From NCBI GenBank assembly GCA_003213095.1, contig QCNV01000009.1, positions 1 to 50,130 of the forward strand: DNA of 50,130 nt, in the 5' to 3' direction. Positions within the stretch are counted from its first letter, which is position 1. Every line of letters begins with the position of its first letter. The translations under genes and the position numbers were made by a program. Of the stretch, positions 1 to 7,292 are shown one piece after another. The stretch comes from SAR202 cluster bacterium AG-426-M11 (lineage in GTDB: Bacteria; Chloroflexota; Dehalococcoidia; Lucifugimonadales; UBA826). A model generated the notes under the pieces. That model saw nothing but the letters and a program-made list of their open reading frames with translations. It did not search any database and had not been told where the DNA came from.

Positions 1-14
1 GCTTGTGGGCTCCA
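1..14 (+). tRNA. 3' end of a probable tRNA-Thr (partial)
   Basis: The first bases read as the 3' half of an acceptor stem (TGTGGGC, positions 4-10), a T discriminator and an encoded CCA (12-14). Only 14 bases are present, so the anticodon cannot be read. A tRNA-Thr just upstream of tuf is a classical bacterial arrangement (tRNA-Thr, tuf, secE, nusG), which is why threonine is suggested. It could also be chance sequence. Confidence 0.42.
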
Positions 15-28
15 GATGGAGGAAAAAT

Positions 29-1228
29 TTGGCAAAAGAAGTATTTCAGAGAAATAAACCACATTTGAATGTAGGGACCATAGGTCACGTAGATCATGGT
101 AAAACGACGCTAACAGCAGCTATTTCTTCTGTACTAGCTAGCGAAGGACTTGCAGAATATAGAGAATTTGGATCTATAGACAATGCTCCAGAAGAAAGAG
201 AACGTGGAGTAACTATTGCTATTACTCATATTGAGTATGAAACTGAATCTCGTCACTATGCTCACGTTGATTGTCCCGGACACGCAGACTATATCAAGAA
301 TATGATCACAGGTGCAGCTCAGATGGATGGTGCTATTTTGGTAGTTAGTGCTCCTGATGGGCCCATGCCTCAGACTAGAGAACATATTTTGCTTGCTAGA
401 CAGGTTGAGGTTCCTAGGCTTGTAGTTGCATTGAATAAATGTGATGTAATGGACGATGAAGAACTATTAGAACTTGTAGAGTTGGAAATGAGAGAGCTTT
501 TAACTGAATATGGATTTCCAGGAGATGATATCCCTTTTGTTAGAGTTAGCGCACTAAGTGCTTTAGAAGCTGATGATAAAGGCAGAGATAGTGAATGGGG
601 CAAGGGTATTTGGGAATTGATGGATGCGGTTGATGAATACGTACCTCTTCCAGACAGGCCGAAAGATCAGCCTTTTTTGATGCCAGTAGAAGATGTTTTT
701 GGTATTAAAGGAAGAGGCACAGTTGTTACTGGAAGAGTTGAAAGTGGAGTGGTAAATGTTGGTCAAGAAATTGAAGTAGTCGGAATTAAAGAATCTTACA
801 CTACTACAGTTACTGGGGTTGAAATGTTTCATAAGACTCTTGAAACAGGTGAACCAGGAGATGCTGTGGGCCTACTATTAAGAGGTGTAGACCGAGAAGA
901 CATCGAAAGAGGTCAAGTATTATGCGCTCCAGGTAGTATCACTCCTCATACTTCATATGAAGCTCAAGTTTATGTTTTGGGTAAAGATGAAGGTGGAAGG
1001 CATACTCCTTTCTTTAATGGATACAAGCCCCAATTTTTTATTAGAACTACAGATGTTACAGGTGAAATTCAATTACCTGATGGTGTTGAAATGGTAATGC
1101 CTGGAGACAATGTTGAAATGAAAATTAAATTAATCACTCCAGTTGCTCTAGATGAACAATTAAGATTTGCTGTTAGAGAAGGCGGTAGAACTGTAGGTTC
1201 AGGTGTTATTACCAAAGTGATTGAGTAA
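29..1228 (+). CDS. tuf: Elongation factor Tu
   Basis: EF-Tu is the GTPase that delivers aminoacyl-tRNA to the ribosomal A site. The protein has the P-loop GHVDHGKT near residue 19, the switch-II DCPGH motif and NKCD for guanine recognition. Domains 2 and 3 follow, to a normal total of 399 residues. I place the start at TTG 29 (giving M-A-K-E-V-F-Q), because GGAGG lies at 17-21. The in-frame GTG at 5 would read through the probable tRNA end and the Shine-Dalgarno. It is first in a tuf-rpmG-secE-nusG-rplKAJL string typical of bacteria. Confidence 0.97.
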   Translation: MAKEVFQRNKPHLNVGTIGHVDHGKTTLTAAISSVLASEGLAEYREFGSIDNAPEERERGVTIAITHIEYETESRHYAHVDCPGHADYIKNMITGAAQMDGAILVVSAPDGPMPQTREHILLARQVEVPRLVVALNKCDVMDDEELLELVELEMRELLTEYGFPGDDIPFVRVSALSALEADDKGRDSEWGKGIWELMDAVDEYVPLPDRPKDQPFLMPVEDVFGIKGRGTVVTGRVESGVVNVGQEIEVVGIKESYTTTVTGVEMFHKTLETGEPGDAVGLLLRGVDREDIERGQVLCAPGSITPHTSYEAQVYVLGKDEGGRHTPFFNGYKPQFFIRTTDVTGEIQLPDGVEMVMPGDNVEMKIKLITPVALDEQLRFAVREGGRTVGSGVITKVIE

Positions 1229-1256
1229 TTTTCTAAAGCAATATTAAGGAAGATAG

Positions 1257-1421
1257 ATGGCTAAAGGCGATAATAGAATTTTAGTGACTTTTGCTTGTAC
1301 TGAGTGTAAAGATAGAACTTATAATTCTTCGAAAAGCAGACGAAATGATCCTCAACGATTAGAGTTGATGAAATTTTGTCCAATATGTAGGCAACGTAAA
1401 CTTTATAGAGAAGTCAGGTAA
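1257..1421 (+). CDS. rpmG: 50S ribosomal protein L33
   Basis: A small ORF of 54 codons encodes L33 of the large ribosomal subunit. It begins M-A-K-G-D-N-R and carries two zinc-ribbon pairs, C-T-E-C near residues 14-17 and C-P-I-C near 41-44. This is therefore the zinc-binding (C+) form. It lies 28 bases after tuf and 6 bases before secE, the usual position of rpmG in this cluster. Confidence 0.95.
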   Translation: MAKGDNRILVTFACTECKDRTYNSSKSRRNDPQRLELMKFCPICRQRKLYREVR

Positions 1422-1427
1422 GATTCT

Positions 1428-1631
1428 ATGCAACAACGTTCTTCTGGTTCTAGACCAAATGTGTTTAGATTTTTTAATGAAGTGATTGGAGAACTTCGTA
1501 GAGTCACATGGCCTACGATGCCTGAGACCTTTCGCTTAACATTAATGGTATTGGCTGTTGCTGCTTTTATTGGTGTCATTTTAGGCGTTGCAGATATTTT
1601 CTTCGGTTGGGTCTTTGAAGTGATTCTTTAG
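1428..1631 (+). CDS. secE: Preprotein translocase subunit SecE
   Basis: SecE is the small essential membrane subunit that clamps SecY in the SecYEG translocon. The 67-residue product has the conserved amphipathic stretch F-N-E-V-I-G-E-L-R-R-V-T-W-P (about 16-30). One transmembrane helix follows (about 38-60). This is the single-span SecE found outside gammaproteobacteria. It sits between rpmG and nusG, as in most bacteria. Confidence 0.95.
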   Translation: MQQRSSGSRPNVFRFFNEVIGELRRVTWPTMPETFRLTLMVLAVAAFIGVILGVADIFFGWVFEVIL

Positions 1632-1644
1632 AAACGGAAAAATT

Positions 1645-2205
1645 ATGGTACAAAATATTCCTAATGAAAAAAGATGGTATATCATCCACTCCTATTCAGG
1701 GCAAGAGGATAGAGTTAAGAAAAATTTAGAACAACGAATTCATACAATGGATTTGGGGGATAGAATTTTTCAAGTAATCGTTCCTACTGAAGAAGAAATG
1801 GAATTTCAGGGCGGTCAGAAAAAATCAGTATTTAAGAAAGTTTTTCCAGGTTATATTCTTGTAGAAATGGAAATGGATGATGAAAGTTGGTATGTTGTGA
1901 GGAATACTCCTGGGGTTACTGGATTTGTTTCTGCTGAGGATGAGACAGATAATCGCCCTAAGCCCGTTCCTCTTGAACAACATGAAGTTGATAATATCTT
2001 GAATTTGAATGATTCTGATCAACCTAGAGTTAAAGTTGGATTAGTTCAAGGGCAAACAGTTCGTATTACTGATGGTCCATTTTTGGATTTCATGGGAATT
2101 GTGGATGAAATTTACCCTGACCGATTAAAAGTTAAGGTGTTGGTCTCATTTTTTGGTAGAGAAACACCCGTGGAATTAGATTTTATGCAGATAGAAAAAG
2201 CGTAG
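1645..2205 (+). CDS. nusG: Transcription termination/antitermination factor NusG
   Basis: NusG binds RNA polymerase and links it to Rho or to ribosomal protein S10. The N-terminal NGN domain is seen (KRWYIIHSYSGQED at the start, then FPGYILVEMEM near residue 70). It is followed by a C-terminal KOW domain (VRITDGPFLDFMGIVDEI). The length of 186 residues is normal, with no insertion. It is the fourth gene of the cluster, 13 bases after secE. Confidence 0.97.
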   Translation: MVQNIPNEKRWYIIHSYSGQEDRVKKNLEQRIHTMDLGDRIFQVIVPTEEEMEFQGGQKKSVFKKVFPGYILVEMEMDDESWYVVRNTPGVTGFVSAEDETDNRPKPVPLEQHEVDNILNLNDSDQPRVKVGLVQGQTVRITDGPFLDFMGIVDEIYPDRLKVKVLVSFFGRETPVELDFMQIEKA

Positions 2206-2218
2206 ATAGGATAGTAAA

Positions 2219-2641
2219 TTGGCAAAAAAAGTTATTGGATTAATTAAACTGCAAATTGAAGCGGGAAAAGCAAATCCTGCTCCACCTGTGGGGCCTGCTT
2301 TGGGTCAGCATGGTGTGAATATAATGGGTTTTGTTAAAGAATACAATGAAAGAACTGCATCAATGGCAGGAACAATAGTTCCAGTTGAGATTACTGTTTA
2401 CGAAGATAGGTCCTTTGATTTTATAGTAAAAAGTCCACCTGCTTCGGATTTGCTTCGAAAAGCAGCGAAAATTTCAAAAGGTAGTGGTAATCCTTTAGCT
2501 GAAAAGGTTGCTATTATTTCAAGAGATCAAGTAAAAGAAATTGCTGAAACTAAAATCAAAGATTTGAATGCTGCTGATATTGAAGGAGCTATGAGAATCA
2601 TTGAAGGTACCGCCCGTAGTATGGGTATACAAGTACAATAA
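2219..2641 (+). CDS. rplK: 50S ribosomal protein L11
   Basis: L11 forms the GTPase-associated centre with 23S rRNA and the L10/L12 stalk. The 140-residue product shows the family signature around [15 protein letters not shown] (about 28-44). The C-terminal RNA-binding domain ends with an [11 protein letters not shown] tail. The start codon is TTG at 2219 with an upstream AGGAT. rplA follows 14 bases later. Confidence 0.97.
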   Translation: MAKKVIGLIKLQIEAGKANPAPPVGPALGQHGVNIMGFVKEYNERTASMAGTIVPVEITVYEDRSFDFIVKSPPASDLLRKAAKISKGSGNPLAEKVAIISRDQVKEIAETKIKDLNAADIEGAMRIIEGTARSMGIQVQ

Positions 2642-2655
2642 TTAAGGTTAGAAAA

Positions 2656-3369
2656 ATGGTTAAACACGGAAAAAGATATAGCGCTGCAATTGGTTTATTG
2701 GAAGAAGATCAAATTTATTCTCCTCAAGAAGCGGTAAGTTTATCTAAGAAAAACGCTACTGCAAAATTTGATGAAACTGTTGAACTTCATATTAGAACTG
2801 GCGCTGATCCCAGGCATGCAGATCAAATGCTTAGAGGGGTTTCCTTATTACCTCATGGTGTGGGTAAACAAATTCGTACTTTAGTATTTTGTCAAGGAGA
2901 GGCAGTTGAAATAGCAAAACAAGCAGGTTCAGATCATGTTGGTAGTGATGATCTTATTCAACAAATTGAACAAGGTTGGCTAGAATTTGATGTAACTATT
3001 GCTACTCCAGATATGATGGGTAAAGTTGGTAAATTAGGTCCAGTACTCGGAAGAAAAGGATTGATGCCTAATCCTAGAACTGGAACTGTAGTATCACCTG
3101 AAGATCTTCCTAGAGCTATTGAAGATTCAAAAAAAGGAAGAGTGGAATTTAAATTAGATCGAAATTCTATAATCCATGTTCCACTTGGGAAAGCCAGTTT
3201 TGAAGAGAAGCAACTGATGGATAATTTATCAGTTTTGATGGAAAATATTTTAAGAAATCGTCCTTCAGGAGTAAAAGGACAATTTTTGAAATCAGCTTAT
3301 ATTACTACTACTATGGGGCCTAGCGTCCAGATTGATATTGCAGGAATTAGTGATCTTAAAGTAGAATAG
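2656..3369 (+). CDS. rplA: 50S ribosomal protein L1
   Basis: L1 forms the mobile stalk near the E site and in many bacteria represses its own mRNA. The 237-residue product has the conserved KLGPVLGRKGLMPNPRTGTV segment (about 129-148) and a normal length. The next gene, rplJ, is separated by a 110-base leader. L10/L12 synthesis can therefore be regulated apart from L11/L1. Confidence 0.97.
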   Translation: MVKHGKRYSAAIGLLEEDQIYSPQEAVSLSKKNATAKFDETVELHIRTGADPRHADQMLRGVSLLPHGVGKQIRTLVFCQGEAVEIAKQAGSDHVGSDDLIQQIEQGWLEFDVTIATPDMMGKVGKLGPVLGRKGLMPNPRTGTVVSPEDLPRAIEDSKKGRVEFKLDRNSIIHVPLGKASFEEKQLMDNLSVLMENILRNRPSGVKGQFLKSAYITTTMGPSVQIDIAGISDLKVE

Positions 3370-3373
3370 TATT

Positions 3374-3463
3374 CCGCCAAAGACCGAAGGTTCTCAAAAG
3401 GTAAAATTCCTTCCTAGGTGTAATATTAGTTGTATTACCTCGGTTTTTGCCGAGGTTTTTTTA
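3374..3463 (+). promoter_or_regulatory. Ribosomal protein L10 leader with intrinsic terminator
   Basis: The rplA-rplJ gap holds an RNA leader. GAAGG (3386-3390) can pair with CCTTC (3409-3413). AGGTGTAATA (3416-3425) can pair, with a two-base bulge, with TATTACCT (3433-3440). That pairing would exclude the terminator stem ACCTCGG (3437-3443)/CCGAGGT (3450-3456), which is followed by seven Ts. The L10 leader family is known to bind L10 (with L12) and attenuate rplJL. Identification rests on position and mutually exclusive stems, not on a covariance search. Confidence 0.78.
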
Positions 3464-3479
3464 TTTATAGGAGATTTTT

Positions 3480-3992
3480 ATGCCTACTGAAAAAAAGGCA
3501 GCACTTATAGAAGATTTAAAGAAATGCATTACGGATTGTTCAATTGCTATTGCAACTGATTATGCTGGAATTAGTGTTTCAGAAATGAGTGAACTAAGGA
3601 CTGCTATTAGAAATCAAGGTATGAAATTTAAAGTTGTTAAAAATACCTTGTTGAAAATTGCAGCAGATGAATCTGAATGGCCTGAACTTCAAGAATTAGT
3701 TGATGGTCCAACTGGCATTGTTTTTGGATATGGAGAAGAACAAGAAGCCGCAAAGTTGATTACAAAATACATTAAAGATTCAGGAATTGAGTTGAAATTG
3801 AAATCATCTGCTATGGGCTCACAAATTCTTTCTGCAGCAGAATTGCAACAATGGGCTAGTCTGCCTGGTAAAGATGAATTAATAGCTCAATTAATTGGCC
3901 AACTTCATGGTCAAATGGCAGCTTTGGTTTATACGCTGAATAACCCTATAACTCGATTGGCTAGAACTTTAAACACCATAGCTACACGTTAG
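3480..3992 (+). CDS. rplJ: 50S ribosomal protein L10
   Basis: L10 anchors L7/L12 dimers to 23S rRNA. The 170-residue product opens with MPTEKKAALIEDLKKCITDC. It continues with the family core (DYAGISVSEMSELR, KFKVVKNTLLKIA) and ends in the helix that binds L12. A strong AGGAG lies nine bases before the ATG. It is likely autoregulated through the leader just upstream. Confidence 0.96.
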   Translation: MPTEKKAALIEDLKKCITDCSIAIATDYAGISVSEMSELRTAIRNQGMKFKVVKNTLLKIAADESEWPELQELVDGPTGIVFGYGEEQEAAKLITKYIKDSGIELKLKSSAMGSQILSAAELQQWASLPGKDELIAQLIGQLHGQMAALVYTLNNPITRLARTLNTIATR

Positions 3993-4040
3993 ATACATAC
4001 AAGACTACAACAATAAAACCAGTAAAATTTAGGAGAAAAA

Positions 4041-4418
4041 ATGAACAGAGAAGAAATATTACAAGCATTGAAAGACTTACCAGTAATTGAACTGGCAGGT
4101 TTAGTTAAAGATTTAGAAGAAGAATTTGGCGTTAGTGCTGTAGCTGCAGCACCTGTTGCTGTTGCAGCAGCGCCTGCTGCAGGAGATTCTTCAGGAGCGG
4201 CAGAGCAAGAAGAATTCACAGTTACATTAAAAGAAGTTGGTGACAATAAAATTAATGTGATTAAAGCTGTTAGAGCTGCTACTTCTCTAGGATTAAAAGA
4301 AGCTAAGGATTTAGTTGAATCTGCACCTGCTCCAATTAAAGAAGGAGTGGGTAAGGATGATGCTGATGCTTTGAAGAAAGACTTAGAAGAAGCCGGAGCA
4401 ACTGTAGAATTATCTTAG
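4041..4418 (+). CDS. rplL: 50S ribosomal protein L7/L12
   Basis: This is the stalk protein that recruits translational GTPases. Of the 125 residues, an N-terminal dimerisation helix pair comes first. An alanine-rich hinge follows (about 33-52), then the C-terminal domain with the conserved [20 protein letters not shown] segment. It has a good Shine-Dalgarno (GGAGAAA). The gene ends two bases from the convergent larA-like gene, and I see no clear terminator hairpin between them. Confidence 0.97.
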   Translation: MNREEILQALKDLPVIELAGLVKDLEEEFGVSAVAAAPVAVAAAPAAGDSSGAAEQEEFTVTLKEVGDNKINVIKAVRAATSLGLKEAKDLVESAPAPIKEGVGKDDADALKKDLEEAGATVELS

Positions 4419-4420
4419 TA

Positions 4421-5683
4421 TTAATAATATGGAATTGTTTGGGGCCCTTCTGGTAATACACATATTGAAGGGTTCCCGCCGTATTTATCTTTTAAATTGT
4501 TAATTGTCTTCTCAATATTATCTACAGGAATTAAATGGGCTTGACGAATTTCTTCGTTTGAAAGGTAATCAGATTTTAAATATATCTCATTATTTTTTTG
4601 TATTTGAGATTGAATTTGGACTTGCCATTGATCCTGTTTTTTGTACGTAGGTTCTTCGATCATTTTTAACAATTCGTTTGGTGATTGTCTAGAAGTTAAA
4701 ATTTCTTTAAATAAACCATGATTTGGTATTCCGTCAGAACATTCTGCAGCGCAAATGATGCTTCCATTATCTTTGGTGATTTGGAAAGCTGCCGATACTC
4801 CTTTAACACATTGATAAAGATTCATATCAAGAGGGTAGCCATTATTAGTGGTAACAACAATATCAAATAAATTTTCTACTTTTTGCATAGCTGTAGTTTT
4901 TACAAATTCACATGCTTCTTTATGAATAGAAAACATTTCTCCAGCAAATACGCTTGTAATCTCTCTTTTTTTATTGATTGTCACATCTAAAGTGAAATCT
5001 GAAGGGAATTTTGTAGCTATTTCTCTGATGCTGTCATGAATGGGGTTATCATATGTTTTTCCCCATCTAGAGTTTGAGTTTTTAATCATCTCAGATCCAT
5101 GAAGATCCATGATTGTATCTAGGCCTGCTAGCCCTGGTGCGATCATTTTAGGGCCTCCACTAAATCCAGCAAAAAAGTGAGGTTCTACAAACCCCATTGT
5201 AATTTTTGAATCACATGTCATCCATTCTTTATTGAGGAAAATAGGGATACCGTTTTTAGTGTTACCTAGAAAATCTAATGAATCTTTTTGATCTGCTCTA
5301 TGGTTTATAATGCGATGTTTTTCTATAATTTCTTGTGAACCTAACATCTCAGATAATTCTTCAATTGTATTTTCTCGATGTGTCCCAGTAGCTATAAAAA
5401 TATTTATGTCTAAATTCTGAATTTGGGATAACTCTTTTAAAACTATTGGCAATACCTTGCTTGTTGGTGAAGGTCTTGTAATATCACACACACTTATTCC
5501 AACTTTTTGTCCTGCTTTAACTATTTCTCTTAATGGACGAGAGTTAATAGGATTTCTAATAGCTGAGATGATCGCTCCATTCTCATCTGGTAACCCGGGA
5601 ATAAATTGTGGTTCTATTACAGTAGTACTTTCGGGTAATTCGATATCTAGTCCCGTTTTTCCATACATTAGCTTGATGTTCAT
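4421..5683 (-). CDS. larA: LarA-family nickel-pincer racemase (lactate racemase-like)
   Basis: The product belongs to the LarA (DUF2088) family, which racemises lactate or other 2-hydroxy acids using a nickel-pincer nucleotide. Residues matching the catalytic set of Lactobacillus LarA are all present with exact spacing. These are His102 (in G-T-H-R), His169 and Lys179 (E-P-H...G-G-P-K, ten apart), and His195 sixteen further on. The D-I-T-R-P-S-P-T motif (67-74) and the 420-residue length fit. It lies four bases after an M20 peptidase gene and has no visible Shine-Dalgarno, suggesting coupled translation. The cofactor-making larB/C/E are not in this window. The family contains many non-lactate racemases, so the substrate is open. 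Confidence 0.85.
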   Translation of the reverse strand: MNIKLMYGKTGLDIELPESTTVIEPQFIPGLPDENGAIISAIRNPINSRPLREIVKAGQKVGISVCDITRPSPTSKVLPIVLKELSQIQNLDINIFIATGTHRENTIEELSEMLGSQEIIEKHRIINHRADQKDSLDFLGNTKNGIPIFLNKEWMTCDSKITMGFVEPHFFAGFSGGPKMIAPGLAGLDTIMDLHGSEMIKNSNSRWGKTYDNPIHDSIREIATKFPSDFTLDVTINKKREITSVFAGEMFSIHKEACEFVKTTAMQKVENLFDIVVTTNNGYPLDMNLYQCVKGVSAAFQITKDNGSIICAAECSDGIPNHGLFKEILTSRQSPNELLKMIEEPTYKKQDQWQVQIQSQIQKNNEIYLKSDYLSNEEIRQAHLIPVDNIEKTINNLKDKYGGNPSICVLPEGPQTIPYY

Positions 5684-5687
5684 ATTT

Positions 5688-6773
5688 TTATACTATTTCT
5701 TTTCTAAGTAATGCTTCACATAAATGGGCCGTGTCCACTAAATCTGGGATGGTAACAAATTCACGTTTTGTGTGCATACCTGTAACTGCCATACCAATGA
5801 CTACCGCATCAATATTGTTAAGTTTAAAGACATTTCCGTCAGTTCCTCCTCCTGATTCAACATAATTTGGAGTAAGGCCTAAGCTATTGAGTGATTCATT
5901 TACCCTGCGTCTTACAGGATCGTCTTCAGAAATGGTGTATGTTTCAAATTGTTTGTGAAGATGAGTGTTTAAATTTGCCTCTGGATATTTCGTTTTAATA
6001 GATTGAACAATTTCTGTAATTTCACTTTGAATCTCGTCCAATTTTTCTATGTTAGTACTTCTAAACTCGCCCGTGATAGTTGTAGAATCTGCTACTGTAT
6101 TTCTAGTAGAGCCTCCTTCTATCAATCCAATATTGAAAGTCGTGTTTTTATCTAATCTTCCTTGTGGTAATTTTGTAATTAAGTCAGCGGCGATCCTGAT
6201 AGCAGATAATCCTTTTTCAGGTTCTACTCCAGCATGCGCTGATCTGCCTGTGATTTCTATGATGAATCCCATATATGTGGGGCTAGATATAGTCATTGTG
6301 CTGGCAGGACCTTCTCCGTCAAATACTATAGCTTCTTTGGCAGAAATTAATGAAAAATCCAAATTTTCAGCTCCAACTAATCCTATTTCTTCTTCTCTAG
6401 TAAAAACTACTTCCACTGGAGGGATTTGATGGTGGTCTTCAAAAATAGATTGAAGCCCCTCAAGTATAGCGCTTACCCCCGCCTTGGCATCTCCACCTAG
6501 AATAGTTGTGCCATCAGAAACAATTTTGTCTTGTTGAATTTGGGGTTTTATTCCTCTTCCGGGCTCAACTGTATCCATATGTCCAGATAAAATTATTTGT
6601 GGTTTACCTGAAGATTTTGCAATCAAGTTTCCGTATGAATCACGTTGAGTTTTTAATCCTAAATTTTCTAGAAAATCAATTAAGAATAAGGCTACATTTT
6701 CTTCTTCTCCTGAAGGGCTATCAATTTGAACTAGATCGCAAAAAGTTTTGATTAGTCTTTCTTTATTTATCAT
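5688..6773 (-). CDS. M20-family metallopeptidase (PepT-like)
   Basis: This is a zinc-dependent exopeptidase or amidohydrolase of the M20 family, closest in appearance to the PepT-like/YqjE group. Metal ligands are visible: H65 and D67 in H-M-D-T-V, bridging D95 in G-G-D-A-K-A-G, the catalytic E-E pair near 128-129, and D152 in F-D-G-E-G. The dimerisation domain starts near G-R-S-A-H-A-G. The length is 361 residues. It is the first gene of a two-gene unit with the LarA homologue and is divergent from the putative selenoprotein. The substrate is unknown. A shared role in taking up small peptides or hydroxy/amino acids is only inference. Confidence 0.85.
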   Translation of the reverse strand: MINKERLIKTFCDLVQIDSPSGEEENVALFLIDFLENLGLKTQRDSYGNLIAKSSGKPQIILSGHMDTVEPGRGIKPQIQQDKIVSDGTTILGGDAKAGVSAILEGLQSIFEDHHQIPPVEVVFTREEEIGLVGAENLDFSLISAKEAIVFDGEGPASTMTISSPTYMGFIIEITGRSAHAGVEPEKGLSAIRIAADLITKLPQGRLDKNTTFNIGLIEGGSTRNTVADSTTITGEFRSTNIEKLDEIQSEITEIVQSIKTKYPEANLNTHLHKQFETYTISEDDPVRRRVNESLNSLGLTPNYVESGGGTDGNVFKLNNIDAVVIGMAVTGMHTKREFVTIPDLVDTAHLCEALLRKEIV

Positions 6774-6791
6774 ATTATTCTCGCTACTTGG

Positions 6792-6797
6792 TATAAT
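6792..6797 (+). promoter_or_regulatory. -10 element of a probable leaderless promoter
   Basis: A perfect TATAAT ends six bases before the ATG at 6804, so transcription would begin at or next to the start codon. No Shine-Dalgarno is seen. The -35 region is not recognisable. The divergent M20 peptidase starts at 6773, so both promoters share a 30-base gap. Confidence 0.5.
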
Positions 6798-6803
6798 TTA
6801 AAT

Positions 6804-7292
6804 ATGGTTAAATTGTTACTGATTATATTATTTATATTTAATGGGTGCTCTCAAGCTAGTTTACCTCAAATAGATACAAAAGAAACTTTACCTGAAATTT
6901 CACTAATTACTGAAACGGGAGAAATTTCCTCTAAAGATTTTCTCGATGATAATAGACCAGAATTTTTATTATTTATTTCGCCATTTTGAGGTACATGTGT
7001 TTCCGAGTTACGGAAATTGTCAAATAATGATCAAGGTCTCTCAGACATTTCAAACATTTACATTATTGCAATGAATTCTGGTTTTACAATTGAGACAATT
7101 AAAAACCTTTCTAATGGGCATCCTGAATGGAAGTATGCAATTCCCAAAGATGATTCTACATTGAAAATTATTTCAGGTTTAACAAGGTCGACTAAAATTT
7201 TAGTCGATTTAGAGAATAATGTGATTGGGAGGTATAAAATGGGATTTTGGGATGTTAATCAATGGATTGAAATATTAAAAGAACCTGTTTAA
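6804..7292 (+). CDS. Putative selenocysteine-containing thioredoxin-fold lipoprotein
   Basis: One reading frame runs from ATG 6804 to TAA 7292, broken only by TGA at 6987-6989. Reading that TGA as selenocysteine gives a 162-residue protein. It has a lipoprotein signal (hydrophobic stretch ending in lipobox Cys15) and a redoxin domain with Sec62-G-T-Cys65. This UxxC sits exactly where thioredoxin/TlpA/MauD-like proteins have CxxC: the context F-L-L-F-I-S-P-F-U-G-T-C resembles the S-P-T-C-P-V-C of MauD. A hairpin of the bacterial SECIS type follows the TGA. The C-terminal half (ILVDLENNVIGRYKMGF) keeps the fold's last strands. The likely role is an envelope-anchored thiol/peroxide oxidoreductase. 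The alternative is a pseudogene or base-call error of Cys TGT/TGC. The stop-free frame on both sides and the hairpin argue against that. Confidence 0.72.
6990..7020 (+). promoter_or_regulatory. Putative bacterial SECIS element
   Basis: Directly after the in-frame TGA there is a perfect six-base-pair stem, TTTCCG (7000-7005)/CGGAAA (7011-7016), with loop AGTTA (7006-7010). A G-U pair and a lower ACA/TGT helix (6993-6995/7018-7020) can extend it across a three-base bulge. The loop has G then U at its second and third positions, and that G lies 18 bases after the TGA. In the E. coli fdhF SECIS the SelB-recognised G-U lies at nearly the same distance (about 19-21). No covariance search was possible. 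Confidence 0.65.

Noticed and set aside
134-832. Minus-strand open frames across tuf
   Set aside because: They are shadows of tuf in other frames; no family features and no ribosome sites.
6804-6989. Two separate small genes (6804-6989 and 7017-7292)
   Set aside because: Both are in the same frame, with no stop between them except the TGA at 6987. The second has no ribosome site, and the joined product forms one thioredoxin-fold protein, so I treat them as one gene with a recoded or mutated codon.
6987-6989. Genome-wide reassignment of TGA to an amino acid
   Set aside because: TGA serves as the normal stop in hisA, trpG, hisIE, the propeller gene and the last crotonase, and only this gene has an internal TGA.
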